Assembly: GCF_017303155.1 (NCBI RefSeq)
Contig: NZ_JAEKJR010000002.1
Span: 1,984,001 to 2,048,000, forward strand
Direction of reading: 5' to 3'
DNA from: Microbulbifer salipaludis
GTDB taxonomy: Bacteria > Pseudomonadota > Gammaproteobacteria > Pseudomonadales > Cellvibrionaceae
Length of the DNA stretch: 64,000 nucleotides
A model generated the notes under the pieces. The model saw only the letters and a list, made by a program, of their open reading frames with translations. It was not told the DNA's origin and ran no database searches. A program made the translations under genes and the position numbers. Each line of letters starts with the position of its first letter. The first letter of the stretch is position 1. Positions 26,738 through 35,822 of this stretch are shown here, in pieces.

Positions 26738-26747
26738 CGGGCTCTTT
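26725..26747. terminator. Hairpin terminator between lysR and aminotransferase gene
   Basis: AGAGCCCG-N5-CGGGCTCT then TTT; the lysR stop codon TGA is in the loop. Possibly serves both convergent genes. Confidence 0.6.
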
Positions 26748-26760
26748 GGTGCACCGCAGA

Positions 26761-28170
26761 TCAGGCGATCAGCTTTCGGGGGCTCGGTAGCAGCCCTTCT
26801 CTGCGCAGATCGTGGTAGGCGTGCTCGATCGCTGCGCCCAACTGCTCCACCACAAAGTCCACTTCAGCGCGACTCATGGTGAGTGGGGGCGACATCACAT
26901 TCAGATGTACGATGGGCCGAACAATCAAGCCGTTCGATTCTGCCCGATCGGATATCCACTTACCGATGTTGAGTTCATCGGGCAACAATTGCCTGGTGGA
27001 CTTGTCCGCGACATTTTCCACACACATCATGAAACGCTTACCCCGGACATCACCGACCAGGGGCAAATCCCGCAGGGTTTGCAGGCGCTGTTCGAAGTAG
27101 GCTCCCACTTCAACAACACGCTCCAGCAAATTTTCCCGCTCGATGATCTCAATATTCTTGAGTGCTGCCGCACAGGCAACGGGATGCCCTGAGTAGGTGT
27201 AGCCGCTGGCAAAGTAACGATCAGCATCACCCGTAGAAATAACCTCGTATATACGATCGGAAAAGAGCGTCGCGCCCAGCGGCAGGTAGCCCGATGTCAG
27301 TCCTTTCGCACAGGTGATGATATCCGGCTGCACACCAAACAGATCTTCCGAGGCAAACCAGTGGCCCACTCTTCCAAAAGCGGTGACCACCTCATCGGCA
27401 ACGAACAGAATGTCGTTGTCCTGGCAAAGCTCCCAGATACGGCGATTGTAGCCCTCCGGCGGTACGATCACGCCACCAGAACCAAGGATGGGCTCGGCAA
27501 AAAACGCCGCGATATTATCAGCTCCCAGATCCGCAATCTTCTGCTTGCACTCTTCTACGAGGAAATCACAAAACTGCTGCTCGTCCATGCCCGTGGGCGC
27601 ACGATAAGGGTTGGGGCAGCTCAGGTGGTGAATGGAGTCCTGGATATAGTCGAACTCCGGAATCTTGTCGCCGGACTTACCGGTTATCGACATGGCCGCA
27701 TAGGTACTACCGTGGTAACCACCCTTGCGCGCCAGGATGTGTTTCTTATGCGGTCTTCCTCGGCAGTTCTGGTAAAAGTGCACCAGGCGGAAGGCGGTAT
27801 CGATTGCCGTAGAACCCCCGCAACTGTAAAACACCCGGTTAATATCTCCGGGCGCCAGCTCCGCCAGTTTCTTCGCCAGCTGTGCTGCGGGTACGTTGGA
27901 AATGTCCACGAAAGGATTGGCGTAGGCCATTTCCCGAACCTGTTCGGCGATGGTTTCTGCCATTTCCTCTCGGCCGAGACCAATGTTGGTACACCAGAGG
28001 CCACCCACCGCATCAAAGTAGGAATTACCCTGCTCGTCCCAGACCCGGGCTCCCTTGGCACGGGCCATCATCAGGGAGCCCTCTTCCTCAAAAGAATCGA
28101 AGTGGGTCCACGGGTGCATCCAGTGGCGCTTGTCCGCCTGCCAGTTTTTGCTGCTCATCGCATTGCTCAT
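26761..28170 (-). CDS. Class III PLP-dependent aminotransferase
   Basis: The 469-residue protein resembles omega-amino-acid:pyruvate and adenosylmethionine-type class III aminotransferases. Visible features are the N-terminal WMHPWTHF segment, FYSCGGSTAIDTAFRL (cofactor phosphate binding), GYHGSTYAAMS, the Asp of FVADEVVTAFGR and the Schiff-base Lys in TCAKGLTSGYLPLG. The substrate is not evident. In this locus it could transaminate an amine or amino acid released from murein, perhaps a diaminopimelate-derived compound, using pyruvate. A perfect CTATCG-N7-CGATAG box lies about 87 bp upstream. I prefer ATG 28170; TTG 28176 and ATG 28158 are alternatives. Confidence 0.82.
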   Translation of the reverse strand: MSNAMSSKNWQADKRHWMHPWTHFDSFEEEGSLMMARAKGARVWDEQGNSYFDAVGGLWCTNIGLGREEMAETIAEQVREMAYANPFVDISNVPAAQLAKKLAELAPGDINRVFYSCGGSTAIDTAFRLVHFYQNCRGRPHKKHILARKGGYHGSTYAAMSITGKSGDKIPEFDYIQDSIHHLSCPNPYRAPTGMDEQQFCDFLVEECKQKIADLGADNIAAFFAEPILGSGGVIVPPEGYNRRIWELCQDNDILFVADEVVTAFGRVGHWFASEDLFGVQPDIITCAKGLTSGYLPLGATLFSDRIYEVISTGDADRYFASGYTYSGHPVACAAALKNIEIIERENLLERVVEVGAYFEQRLQTLRDLPLVGDVRGKRFMMCVENVADKSTRQLLPDELNIGKWISDRAESNGLIVRPIVHLNVMSPPLTMSRAEVDFVVEQLGAAIEHAYHDLRREGLLPSPRKLIA

Positions 28171-28256
28171 TTTCAACTGTAGTGAAAGACCGCCACAATT
28201 AAGCAGCGGGTATCGAGCTCAGTTTAAACAGCGTGGTGTTCGGTGACAGTTTGCAA

Positions 28257-28275
28257 CTATCGTCGGCGCCGATAG
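28257..28275. promoter_or_regulatory. Perfect LysR-type operator-like box before the aminotransferase gene
   Basis: CTATCG-TCGGCGC-CGATAG: both 6-bp arms are perfect, and T-N11-A is present. It is 87 bp before the aminotransferase start. Confidence 0.62.
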
Positions 28276-28295
28276 TTATTTTTAACATGATTACT

Positions 28296-29039
28296 TTACA
28301 GTGCCGGCAAACGCCACTGTGACTGTAATGCCCGGTACTGTTGCCTGGGCAACGCTAAGTACACCGGTTGCTGGTCGGCCTGTAGCCACTTGAGCACTGT
28401 ATCCATCTCCGGCTCCCCCATGGCGGTACATCCAGCGGTAGCGCTGCCCGCGGCTTTCCAGAGGTGCACAAATATACAGCTTCCGGCACCCGGCACATTG
28501 GCCGGGTTATGCGCTACGAAGATTCCTTTTTTGTACTGCTGGTCACCGTAGTGGATGTCCCGGCGCATACCCTCGGAAGAGCCCTGCACCGCCTGCTTGC
28601 CGACCAGTTCCGCATCCACCGTCTGGTTATATAGGGGGGAAGCAGGCACATCGATACAGTAGTGGGAGGCCGTCATGGGTTGGTAACCCAGACCGGTATT
28701 TACTGCGTTGGGGTATCCGAATGCATCTCCCAGACGAAAAATACCCGCCGGGGCCTTGCCGTCCCCCTCCCGCTTCTGCGGATCCTCCTTGCCTACGATG
28801 GATTCAGGGTGCAAGCCAATTCCCCACGCAAGTCCGGTACGACCAAGGTTGACGGGTATCGGTTCCAGTACCGGCCTCCAGCCACTCTCAGTGCGGCTGA
28901 ACGCATAGAGTTCACCGGTATCCGCATCCCAACTGTTGGTGATGGTCACCAGTAATTGCTGACTATTTTCGGGAACCTGCGCATGGGCAGCGGCGATGCC
29001 GATGACGGTAAAAAGAAGTAATACCAATTGCTTACCCAT
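28296..29039 (-). CDS. YkuD-fold L,D-transpeptidase-like protein, exported
   Basis: This 247-residue protein has a signal peptide (LLLFTVIGIAAAHA-QV) and a YkuD catalytic domain with the His...Cys signature IFVHLWKAAGSATAGCTAM. The Cys of TAGC is the nucleophile; the usual SxGC is slightly altered to TAGC. YkuD enzymes form 3-3 crosslinks, attach lipoproteins, or act as L,D-carboxypeptidases on murein tetrapeptides. It is about 20 bp downstream of the putative operator that serves the aminotransferase gene but points the same way as that gene, upstream of it. Its position at the end of the murein locus suggests a peptide-trimming role, though a general cell-wall role is possible. Confidence 0.82.
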   Translation of the reverse strand: MGKQLVLLLFTVIGIAAAHAQVPENSQQLLVTITNSWDADTGELYAFSRTESGWRPVLEPIPVNLGRTGLAWGIGLHPESIVGKEDPQKREGDGKAPAGIFRLGDAFGYPNAVNTGLGYQPMTASHYCIDVPASPLYNQTVDAELVGKQAVQGSSEGMRRDIHYGDQQYKKGIFVAHNPANVPGAGSCIFVHLWKAAGSATAGCTAMGEPEMDTVLKWLQADQQPVYLALPRQQYRALQSQWRLPAL

Positions 29040-29677
29040 GATCGCCCTCCAGAGCGCAATTATTAGTGTGGGTCAGAAGCCGTCCGATTGCTTTGGGCCT
29101 GCCAGTCCCGGATGACCATCGCAACCGGTGAGAGGCACCTCGGGTAAACGACAGAAGCAAATCGCCGCCCCTTCGTCCCGCGGGTTTCACGGATCTACAC
29201 CAGTAATTCTGGTTGGCGCACAGAAGAAGGGTGTGGCACACCCAGGAGAATAAAAGTAACACCGCGCTAGTGGCTTGCCAATGCATCGAGAAATTGATGG
29301 TAAACCGTACTCAATGACTGTACCGGCTCTTTCAAGCGCGAGAATGGATGTGAGATGCGCAACGGCGTGGAGAAATTTTGGCACTCAGGTTGATCACAAT
29401 CGGATCGGGGGCGATGTCAGCTATGGGGCTTTCACAGCAACCAGGCAATTCACTTTTCAGGAAGAAGTATTCTGCGGGGAGCGGCAATTGCTCTGGGACA
29501 GTTTCGCACCATCGCCAAGAGGAGCGTGCCTCCACTCACCCGATCTTAAGGATACGTCGGCCTAGGGCGCGTCACAGGGCATCCACCTCTCAACCACAAT
29601 CCTGCCCAACAACCAAAACCCTGCCCAAGGGAGAGCTGGATTAAAATTGGATGGATTGGCTTTGCGTACATGGAAAA
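29040..29677. other. Non-coding stretch
   Basis: No supportable gene, repeat or terminator is visible. Short open frames on both strands lack ribosome sites and protein-like composition. It marks the right border of the murein-peptide locus. Confidence 0.5.
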
Positions 29678-29926
29678 CTACTTCCAATGCAACTGAACCC
29701 TGAGTGGAGAGGTGTCATCCGTCAGACCACACATTTCCTCGTAAGGCGTTCTCTGTTCGAGCCACACTTCATCAAACGCCCGCGGATTAAAATAATCACG
29801 AATTTCTTCGAGGCAATGAAACTGGCGCGGCTTGTGGTCATTGCCGATCAACAGGTGTGCCCCGTTTTCATCGACGGTATTGACCACATAAATATGCCCT
29901 TCCAGTGAAATGATTTGCAGGTTCAT
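29678..29926 (-). CDS. Small DUF6482-like protein
   Basis: The start ATG at 29926 follows GGGAGG with 5 bp spacing, giving an 82-residue protein; the longer open frame is not needed. It carries SLEGHIYVVNT near the N-terminus and the conserved YEEMCGL near the C-terminus, as in small DUF6482 proteins of Pseudomonas and relatives. The function of the family is unknown. The protein is soluble and has no signal. It is isolated, upstream of and divergent from mutS. Confidence 0.7.
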   Translation of the reverse strand: MNLQIISLEGHIYVVNTVDENGAHLLIGNDHKPRQFHCLEEIRDYFNPRAFDEVWLEQRTPYEEMCGLTDDTSPLRVQLHWK

Positions 29927-30222
29927 AGCGCCTCCCGCCCCCACACAAAGGGGTTTGCGGTGTGGAAGCCTATTCAAGGGTAAGGTGGGGGTATCCCGAC
30001 AGGAAGTATTCACTTCTTAAGGCAGCCTCTCGGTACCCGCAGGAGAACCAGCCGGTCAACATACCCCCGGATACTGCACGGCTCGACGTGCAATGTCTGC
30101 GGGCAGATAGTGGTTTACAGCGACCTTTGGTATCCTCTGCGCCAATTCAAGCCGTGCCAGCCCGCGCATCGAGCGAAACCGCCGTTTCGCCCTAACCGAT
30201 TGATTTAAAAGAATTTTCCCCA

Positions 30223-32877
30223 ATGCCAGCCACCAGCAAGACCGCGAAGCCCGAACATACCCCGATGATGCAGCAGTATCTGCGGATCAAGGCCGAACAC
30301 CCCCAGGAGCTGGTGTTCTACCGCATGGGCGACTTCTACGAGCTGTTCTACGACGATGCCAAACGCGCGGCGGAACTGCTGGATGTCACCCTGACCGCAC
30401 GGGGAAAATCCGGCGGACAGCCGATTCCCATGGCCGGGATTCCCTACCATGCGGCGGAAGGTTATCTGGCGAGGTTGATCAAGGCCGGCGTCTCCGTCGC
30501 CATCGCCGAACAGATTGGCGACCCGGCCACCTCAAAGGGCCCGGTTGACCGGAAGGTGGTACGGATTGTTACCCCCGGCACCGTCACCGATGAGGCGCTG
30601 CTGAACGAGCGCCGGGACAACCTGCTGGCCGCCACGGTGCAGCTGGGCGATCACTTCGGGCTGGCGCTGCTGGATGTGGGCACCGGCTACTTTGCGGTGC
30701 AGGAAGTGGCGACGCTGGAGGGCCTGGTCGAACAGATCCAGCGTTTCAGCCCCACCGAATTGCTGGTGTCTGAAGATCTCGTGCTCCCGGCGGAGATCGA
30801 GCGCCGGGCGGGCCTGCGCCGGCGCGCCCCCTGGGAATTTGACCTGGAGAGCGCCCTACGCCTGCTGAACCGCCAGTTTGGCACCCTGGACCTGGAAGCG
30901 TTCGGGTGCAGCCAAATGCACGCGGCACTTTCCGCCGCCGGCTGCCTCTTGCAATATGCCCGCGATACCCAGCGTACCGAGCTGCCCCATATCCGCACCC
31001 TGCGCACCGAGCGCAATGAAGACACCGTGGCCCTGGACCCGGCCAGCCGCCGCAACCTGGAAATCGATACCAATCTCAACGGTGGTGACGACAACACACT
31101 GCTGTCGGTATTCGACGCGTGTAAAACCGCCATGGGTAGCCGCCTGCTGCGCCGCTGGCTCAACAACCCACTGCGCAACCTCGACACCCTGCAGCAACGC
31201 CAGCAGGCCATTGCGGCACTAATTGCCGATTACCGTTTTGAACCCCTGCGCGAAGCGCTCAAGCCCATTGGCGATATGGAGCGTATTCTCGGCCGCCTGG
31301 CCCTGCGATCTGCGCGCCCGCGCGACCTGTCACGTCTTGGTATGTCTCTGGCGCAGTTTCCGGAACTGCAGCGCCAGCTGCGCGAAACCGACGCCCCCCT
31401 GCTCGCCCGCTTGCATCGCGAAATGGGTGAGTGGCCAGAGACGGTGGAGTTATTGACCCGCGCACTGGTGGAAAACCCACCGGTGGTGATTCGCGAAGGT
31501 GGCGTGATTGCCGATGGCTTCGATGAAGAACTGGACGAGCTGCGCGGCATCAGCGAAAACGCCGGCGATTACCTGGTGCAGCTGGAAGTGCGCGAAAAAG
31601 AGCGCACCGGCATTCCCACCCTGAAGGTGGGCTACAACCGGGTGCACGGCTACTTTATCGAGATCAGCCGCGGCCAGAGTGACAAGGCGCCCGCGGACTA
31701 CATCCGCCGCCAGACCCTGAAAAATGCCGAGCGCTTTATCACCCCGGAACTGAAGGAGTTTGAAGACAAGGCGCTCTCGGCCAAGAGCCGCGCGCTCGCG
31801 CGGGAAAAATTCCTGTATGAGGAATTGCTCACCCAGCTGAACGAACACCTGGCCGCACTGCAAAATGCCGCCGCCGCGGTTTCTGAACTGGATGTACTGG
31901 CGAATATGGCCGAGCGCGCCGACCAGCTGCGACTGATCCAGCCAGAGTTGAGCGAACAGCCGGGCATTCATGTCGAGGGCGGCCGCCACCCGGTGGTGGA
32001 GCAGGTACTCGACGACCCGTTTGTAGCCAACGACATCGAGCTCAATGAAAGCCGCCGCATGCTGGTCATCACCGGCCCGAACATGGGTGGTAAGTCCACC
32101 TACATGCGCCAGACCGCGCTGATCGCCCTGCTCGCCCATTGCGGCAGCTTTGTACCCGCCGACAGCGCGCGTATCGGCCTGCTGGACCGTATCTTCACCC
32201 GCATCGGCAGCGCCGATGACCTGGCCGGCGGCCGCTCTACCTTTATGGTGGAAATGACCGAGACCGCCAATATCCTGCGCAATGCCAGCGAGCACAGCCT
32301 GATCCTGATGGACGAGATTGGGCGCGGCACCAGCACCTACGACGGCCTGTCCCTGGCCTGGGCCTGCGCCCAGTTCCTGGCCGACCAGGTGCGCGCCTTC
32401 ACCCTGTTTGCCACCCACTATTTCGAGCTCACCGAGCTGCCCGAACAGTGCCCCGACGCCGCCAACATCCACCTCAATGCCACCGAACACGGGGACTCCA
32501 TCGTGTTCCTGCACCGCATTCAGGAGGGGCCAGCCTCCAAAAGTTACGGCCTGCAGGTCGCCAAGCTCGCCGGTATCCCGCAACCGGTACTGGATGAAGC
32601 CAAGGCGCGCCTGGCGGCACTGGAAGCCGGCCACACCACCCGCGACTCCGGGCCCGGTGCACCAACGGCAGCCAGTCCTGCAACCGCGCCTGTATCAGCT
32701 CCCGTAACAGCCCCTGTAACAGCCCCAGTGAAACCGGCAAGCACCGCACCGGCACAGGTAGACCTGTTCGGCAGTGCTCCGCACCCGGCAGTGGAAGCGC
32801 TGGAATCCCTGGACCCGGATGACCTCACGCCCCGCCAGGCACTGGAGCAGCTCTACGCCCTGCGCAAATTGTTATAA
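30223..32877 (+). CDS. mutS: DNA mismatch repair protein MutS
   Basis: The 884-residue protein has all MutS parts: the mismatch-binding N-terminus with [15 protein letters not shown] (the Phe-x-Glu-type wedge follows MGDFYE), connector, lever and clamp regions, and the ATPase with Walker [14 protein letters not shown] and Walker [17 protein letters not shown]. It ends in a helical tail ([19 protein letters not shown]) for tetramer formation. Between the ATPase and the tail is a low-complexity Pro/Thr/Ala/Val linker (about 32680-32745) with imperfect APVTAPV repeats, somewhat longer than in E. coli MutS. It recognises mispairs and recruits MutL. Confidence 0.97.
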   Translation: MPATSKTAKPEHTPMMQQYLRIKAEHPQELVFYRMGDFYELFYDDAKRAAELLDVTLTARGKSGGQPIPMAGIPYHAAEGYLARLIKAGVSVAIAEQIGDPATSKGPVDRKVVRIVTPGTVTDEALLNERRDNLLAATVQLGDHFGLALLDVGTGYFAVQEVATLEGLVEQIQRFSPTELLVSEDLVLPAEIERRAGLRRRAPWEFDLESALRLLNRQFGTLDLEAFGCSQMHAALSAAGCLLQYARDTQRTELPHIRTLRTERNEDTVALDPASRRNLEIDTNLNGGDDNTLLSVFDACKTAMGSRLLRRWLNNPLRNLDTLQQRQQAIAALIADYRFEPLREALKPIGDMERILGRLALRSARPRDLSRLGMSLAQFPELQRQLRETDAPLLARLHREMGEWPETVELLTRALVENPPVVIREGGVIADGFDEELDELRGISENAGDYLVQLEVREKERTGIPTLKVGYNRVHGYFIEISRGQSDKAPADYIRRQTLKNAERFITPELKEFEDKALSAKSRALAREKFLYEELLTQLNEHLAALQNAAAAVSELDVLANMAERADQLRLIQPELSEQPGIHVEGGRHPVVEQVLDDPFVANDIELNESRRMLVITGPNMGGKSTYMRQTALIALLAHCGSFVPADSARIGLLDRIFTRIGSADDLAGGRSTFMVEMTETANILRNASEHSLILMDEIGRGTSTYDGLSLAWACAQFLADQVRAFTLFATHYFELTELPEQCPDAANIHLNATEHGDSIVFLHRIQEGPASKSYGLQVAKLAGIPQPVLDEAKARLAALEAGHTTRDSGPGAPTAASPATAPVSAPVTAPVTAPVKPASTAPAQVDLFGSAPHPAVEALESLDPDDLTPRQALEQLYALRKLL

Positions 32878-33018
32878 GCACCCAACCAATTCGACTCAAA
32901 AGCCACTACAATTCGCGCCAGTTATTGCTAAAATCCGCTGCTTTCAGAATCAGGCACGGCTCGCGCACGGCGGACTGGCCGATTCGCGGCAACGACACTG
33001 CATTATCGAGGGACAAAG

Positions 33019-33342
33019 ATGACATTCGTAATTGGGGAAAACTGCATCAAGTGCAAATACACCGACTGTGTGGAAGTTTGCCCGGTAGACTGCTTCTACG
33101 AAGGCCCCAACTTCCTGGTGATCCACCCGGACGAATGTATTGACTGCGCCCTGTGCGAGCCGGAATGTCCTGCCAACGCCATCTTCTCCGAGGACGAGGT
33201 GCCGGATGACCAGCAGGAATACATCGAGCTGAACGCGGAACTGGCCGAGGTTTGGCCGAACATTACCGAGAAGAAAGACCCGCTGCCCGATGCAGAAGAA
33301 TGGGATGGTAAAACCGGCAAGCTGGAACTGCTTGAGCGCTGA
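33019..33342 (+). CDS. fdxA: 7Fe-8S ferredoxin FdxA
   Basis: The 107-residue protein has the two cluster motifs of Fdx[18 protein letters not shown] for the 3Fe-4S/4Fe-4S pair and [12 protein letters not shown] for the other cluster. An acidic C-terminal extension follows ([16 protein letters not shown]). It transfers electrons at low potential in the cytoplasm. The mutS-fdxA order is common in gammaproteobacteria. The spacing of 141 bp and a clear terminator suggest its own transcript. Confidence 0.96.
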   Translation: MTFVIGENCIKCKYTDCVEVCPVDCFYEGPNFLVIHPDECIDCALCEPECPANAIFSEDEVPDDQQEYIELNAELAEVWPNITEKKDPLPDAEEWDGKTGKLELLER

Positions 33343-33367
33343 GAATTAAAGCCTGAACTTCGACCGA

Positions 33368-33393
33368 AAGCCGTCACCAGGACGGCTTTTTTG
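33368..33393 (+). terminator. Intrinsic terminator of fdxA
   Basis: AAAGCCGTC-ACCAG-GACGGCTTTTTTG: an 8-bp stem with a T-run, 26 bp after the fdxA stop. Confidence 0.88.
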
Positions 33394-33456
33394 TGCCTGC
33401 CGTCTACCGCTCGGGACATTTACTGAGCCCGGAATCAGCAAGACCTTTGGGCAATA

Positions 33457-33981
33457 TCAGTCCGACGGGACCGCGAGAAACGCAGCGGTGTGGCTCAATT
33501 CTGCGGCCAATCCGGCCACGGCCAGCGCCTCCAGAATTTCTTCATCGCTGGCTCCTCTCTCCCGCGCCGCCTCTACAAACCGCTCAGCATGATCGTGCGG
33601 GCTTTTGTTTGCGTGTCTCGCCACTTCGAGCAACGCATGATCTTTGGGCTCGTAATGCGCATGATCCGGGTCGGTGCGGATGCGCAGTACTTCGTGCGGG
33701 TCCACCCCGAGTTTCTGCAGGGCAGTACTGTGCAAAGCAATGCCATAATCGCTGTGCTCATCTGCCGCCACCATCAGCGCGATTCCCTCCTTTAATTTCG
33801 GCGACAGGCTGCCGGTCAGCATCACGTGCTGATATCGCTTCCATAAAACGGACAGTATCGTCGGGTTACCCCCGTTAACCCGGAAAATAGCCGGCACCAT
33901 GCCCAGCGTGGTTCGAATATCGTCGAGCACCTCGGTCACCCGCGGGTCCGAGTGTGAATCCGTCAGCGGCAAAAGACTCAT
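33457..33981 (-). CDS. AhpD/carboxymuconolactone decarboxylase-fold protein lacking the CxxC
   Basis: The 174-residue protein has the all-helical AhpD-like organisation: VLDDIRTTLGMVPAIFRVNGGNP, LSPKLKEGIALMVAADEHSDYGIALHSTALQKLG, and a repeated helix near the C-terminus. Members with activity carry CxxC four and seven residues before the conserved His; here those positions are Ser and Gly (SDYGIALH). The peroxidase or disulfide activity of the family is therefore unlikely. It sits between fdxA and dinB, transcribed opposite to both, with a 1- to 2-gene distance from any redox partner. Function unknown. Confidence 0.75.
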   Translation of the reverse strand: MSLLPLTDSHSDPRVTEVLDDIRTTLGMVPAIFRVNGGNPTILSVLWKRYQHVMLTGSLSPKLKEGIALMVAADEHSDYGIALHSTALQKLGVDPHEVLRIRTDPDHAHYEPKDHALLEVARHANKSPHDHAERFVEAARERGASDEEILEALAVAGLAAELSHTAAFLAVPSD

Positions 33982-34052
33982 GCTGCACCTCCTTGAGAAT
34001 GGGGAACATCTTTAATGGTTGGTTCAATTAGTCCGTGGCGAGCGACCAAATA

Positions 34053-34068
34053 CTGTATATAATCCCAG
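34053..34068 (+). promoter_or_regulatory. LexA box overlapping the dinB -10 element
   Basis: CTG-TATATAATCC-CAG fits the CTG-N10-CAG SOS box, ends one base before the dinB ATG, and contains a perfect TATAAT at 34058-34063. LexA bound here would block RNA polymerase directly. Confidence 0.85.
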
Positions 34069-34069
34069 C

Positions 34070-35152
34070 ATGCGAAAAATCATCCACTGCGACTGTGACT
34101 GCTTCTACGCATCGGTAGAAATGCGGGACGACCCGAACTTGCGCGGTCGCCCCATTGCCGTGGGCGGCTCCAGTGATCGCAGAGGTGTGATATCCACCTG
34201 TAACTATGAGGCCCGCAGTTTTGGCGTACGCTCGGCCATGCCCACATCCCAGGCCAAGAAGCTTTGCCCAGAGCTGATTGTAGTGCCGGGCAATATGAAG
34301 AAATACCGGGAAGTCAGCGCGCAGATCCGGGAAATATTTCTCAGTTTCACCGAAAGTATAGAACCTCTATCTTTAGACGAAGCATTTCTGGACGTTACCG
34401 ACAGCCCCCATTGCAACGGCAGTGCAACCCTGATCGCGCAGGAGATACGCGCACGGGTACACCAAGCGCTGGGTATCACCATTTCCGCCGGCGTGGCCCC
34501 GAATAAGTTCCTGGCAAAAATCGCCAGTGACTGGCAAAAGCCGGACGGTCTCACCGTAATCCACCCGGACGCAGTGGAAGATTTTGTCCTGCGGTTGCCG
34601 GTAAAAAAAATCCACGGTGTCGGTCGGGTCACGGCCGAAAAAATGCATCGTCAGGGGATTCATACCTGCAGTGATTTACGTCGCTTTAGCCTGCTGGAGC
34701 TGGTGGAGAAGTACGGAAAGTTTGGCAACCGCCTCTATCATCTTTGTCGCGGGATCGACGACAGACCCGTCAATGGTGATAGTGCCCGCAAGAGCGTGAG
34801 TGTGGAACGTACGTTCAGTGAGGACCTGAAGGACTTCGACCACTGGCAGGAGCAGATGGTCGGTCTCTATGGGCGGCTACAGGAGCGCCTCGAAAGCCTC
34901 GGTGATCGCTACGAAATCAGCGCGGCAATCATCAAGGTAAAATACGCGGACTTCACCCAGTCCACCCAGGAGCGCGCCAGCCGCGCGGGTCGCATCAGCG
35001 AATTCAAACAGCTGCTACAGCAATGTTGGGATAAGCGCAGTGATCCGATCCGACTGCTGGGTGTCGGCGTCAAACTCAGGGATTTACGCGCCGAATTGGG
35101 CCCCGAGCAGCTGCCGCTTCCGTTCCGCGACCGACGCCTATCGACCGCCTGA
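34070..35152 (+). CDS. dinB: DNA polymerase IV (Y-family)
   Basis: The conserved start MRKIIHCDCDCFYASVEMRD fixes the ATG at 34070. The 360-residue product has catalytic acidic residues in the first motif and in SLDEAFLDVT, the helix-hairpin-helix region (KKIHGVGRVTAEKMHRQGI), and the little-finger domain (SVERTFSEDL). It ends with a short polymerase-clamp-type tail (EQLPLPF). It copies damaged DNA during the SOS response. The LexA box abuts the start codon and the -10 element places transcription start near the ATG itself. No Shine-Dalgarno sequence precedes it, so the mRNA may be leaderless. Three cysteines in the first motif are unusual but resemble the HxDCDCF of pseudomonads. Confidence 0.95.
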   Translation: MRKIIHCDCDCFYASVEMRDDPNLRGRPIAVGGSSDRRGVISTCNYEARSFGVRSAMPTSQAKKLCPELIVVPGNMKKYREVSAQIREIFLSFTESIEPLSLDEAFLDVTDSPHCNGSATLIAQEIRARVHQALGITISAGVAPNKFLAKIASDWQKPDGLTVIHPDAVEDFVLRLPVKKIHGVGRVTAEKMHRQGIHTCSDLRRFSLLELVEKYGKFGNRLYHLCRGIDDRPVNGDSARKSVSVERTFSEDLKDFDHWQEQMVGLYGRLQERLESLGDRYEISAAIIKVKYADFTQSTQERASRAGRISEFKQLLQQCWDKRSDPIRLLGVGVKLRDLRAELGPEQLPLPFRDRRLSTA

Positions 35153-35329
35153 AACTGCTCACTTTTCAGACTACTGCAGCGCCTTCGATGGTGATCCGGA
35201 AGCACTACCGGGGGAATTTCTACGCCATTCACCGCGTGTTTTTATACTTGGAACCTTTCCTCCCGCAGATGGTCGCGCAGACGCGGGCTATACTCCCAAC
35301 ACGGTCTCGAAAGCAGTTTCAATCACTCT

Positions 35330-35638
35330 ATGAAGCGCGTACTACCCAGTGCCCTGGTCGGTTGGTTCCTCAACTATGCCCGCCGCCTGAAGCATCCCCA
35401 GTTATTCAAATGGATGTGCGCACTCTTCCTGATTGACCTGATCATTCCCGACCTGGTTCCCTTTGTGGATGAGATTCTTCTCGGCCTCGGCACCCTTTTC
35501 CTTGCTGCCTGGAAAAAAAGCAGTCATGTCACCAGCGACAATTCTGATGACAATCAGGGCCGGCAAGAAAAGGTGGTCAGGGGGTCCGCGGAGAAAGTGA
35601 CCGGTGCAGAAGAGACACCGGAGTCCCGGCGAAAATAA
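35330..35638 (+). CDS. Small membrane protein, DUF6116-like
   Basis: The 102-residue protein has an amphipathic N-terminus (ARRLKHPQLFKWM) and one or two hydrophobic segments (CALFLIDLIIPDLVPFVDEILLGLGTLFLAAW). It ends in a hydrophilic charged tail. The IPD-PFVDE pattern is that of short DUF6116 proteins found across proteobacteria, whose function is unknown. It lies 177 bp after dinB with no terminator seen between them. Confidence 0.65.
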   Translation: MKRVLPSALVGWFLNYARRLKHPQLFKWMCALFLIDLIIPDLVPFVDEILLGLGTLFLAAWKKSSHVTSDNSDDNQGRQEKVVRGSAEKVTGAEETPESRRK

Positions 35639-35822
35639 GGTTAATACTGAGTCAAGGTGTGGTATTTGCCCCCAAGCAGTTACGGGCAAAATAACGTTAA
35701 CAGAACATTTACTCGATTTACGATGTACTCCTGTCATGGCCAGTGAAGGCCAGAAATGATTTTCCAGGAGATGGACAGCCGGGTAAGTAGCATTGGGAAG
35801 TAGCGCCAAGGAGGCAAATCCC

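Noticed and set aside
29032..29565. Short frames between the YkuD gene and the DUF6482 gene, one with a hydrophobic N-terminus
   Set aside because: No ribosome site and no conserved pattern; treated as non-coding.
31450..32634. 394-codon minus-strand open frame opposite mutS
   Set aside because: Antisense shadow of mutS; no family motif.
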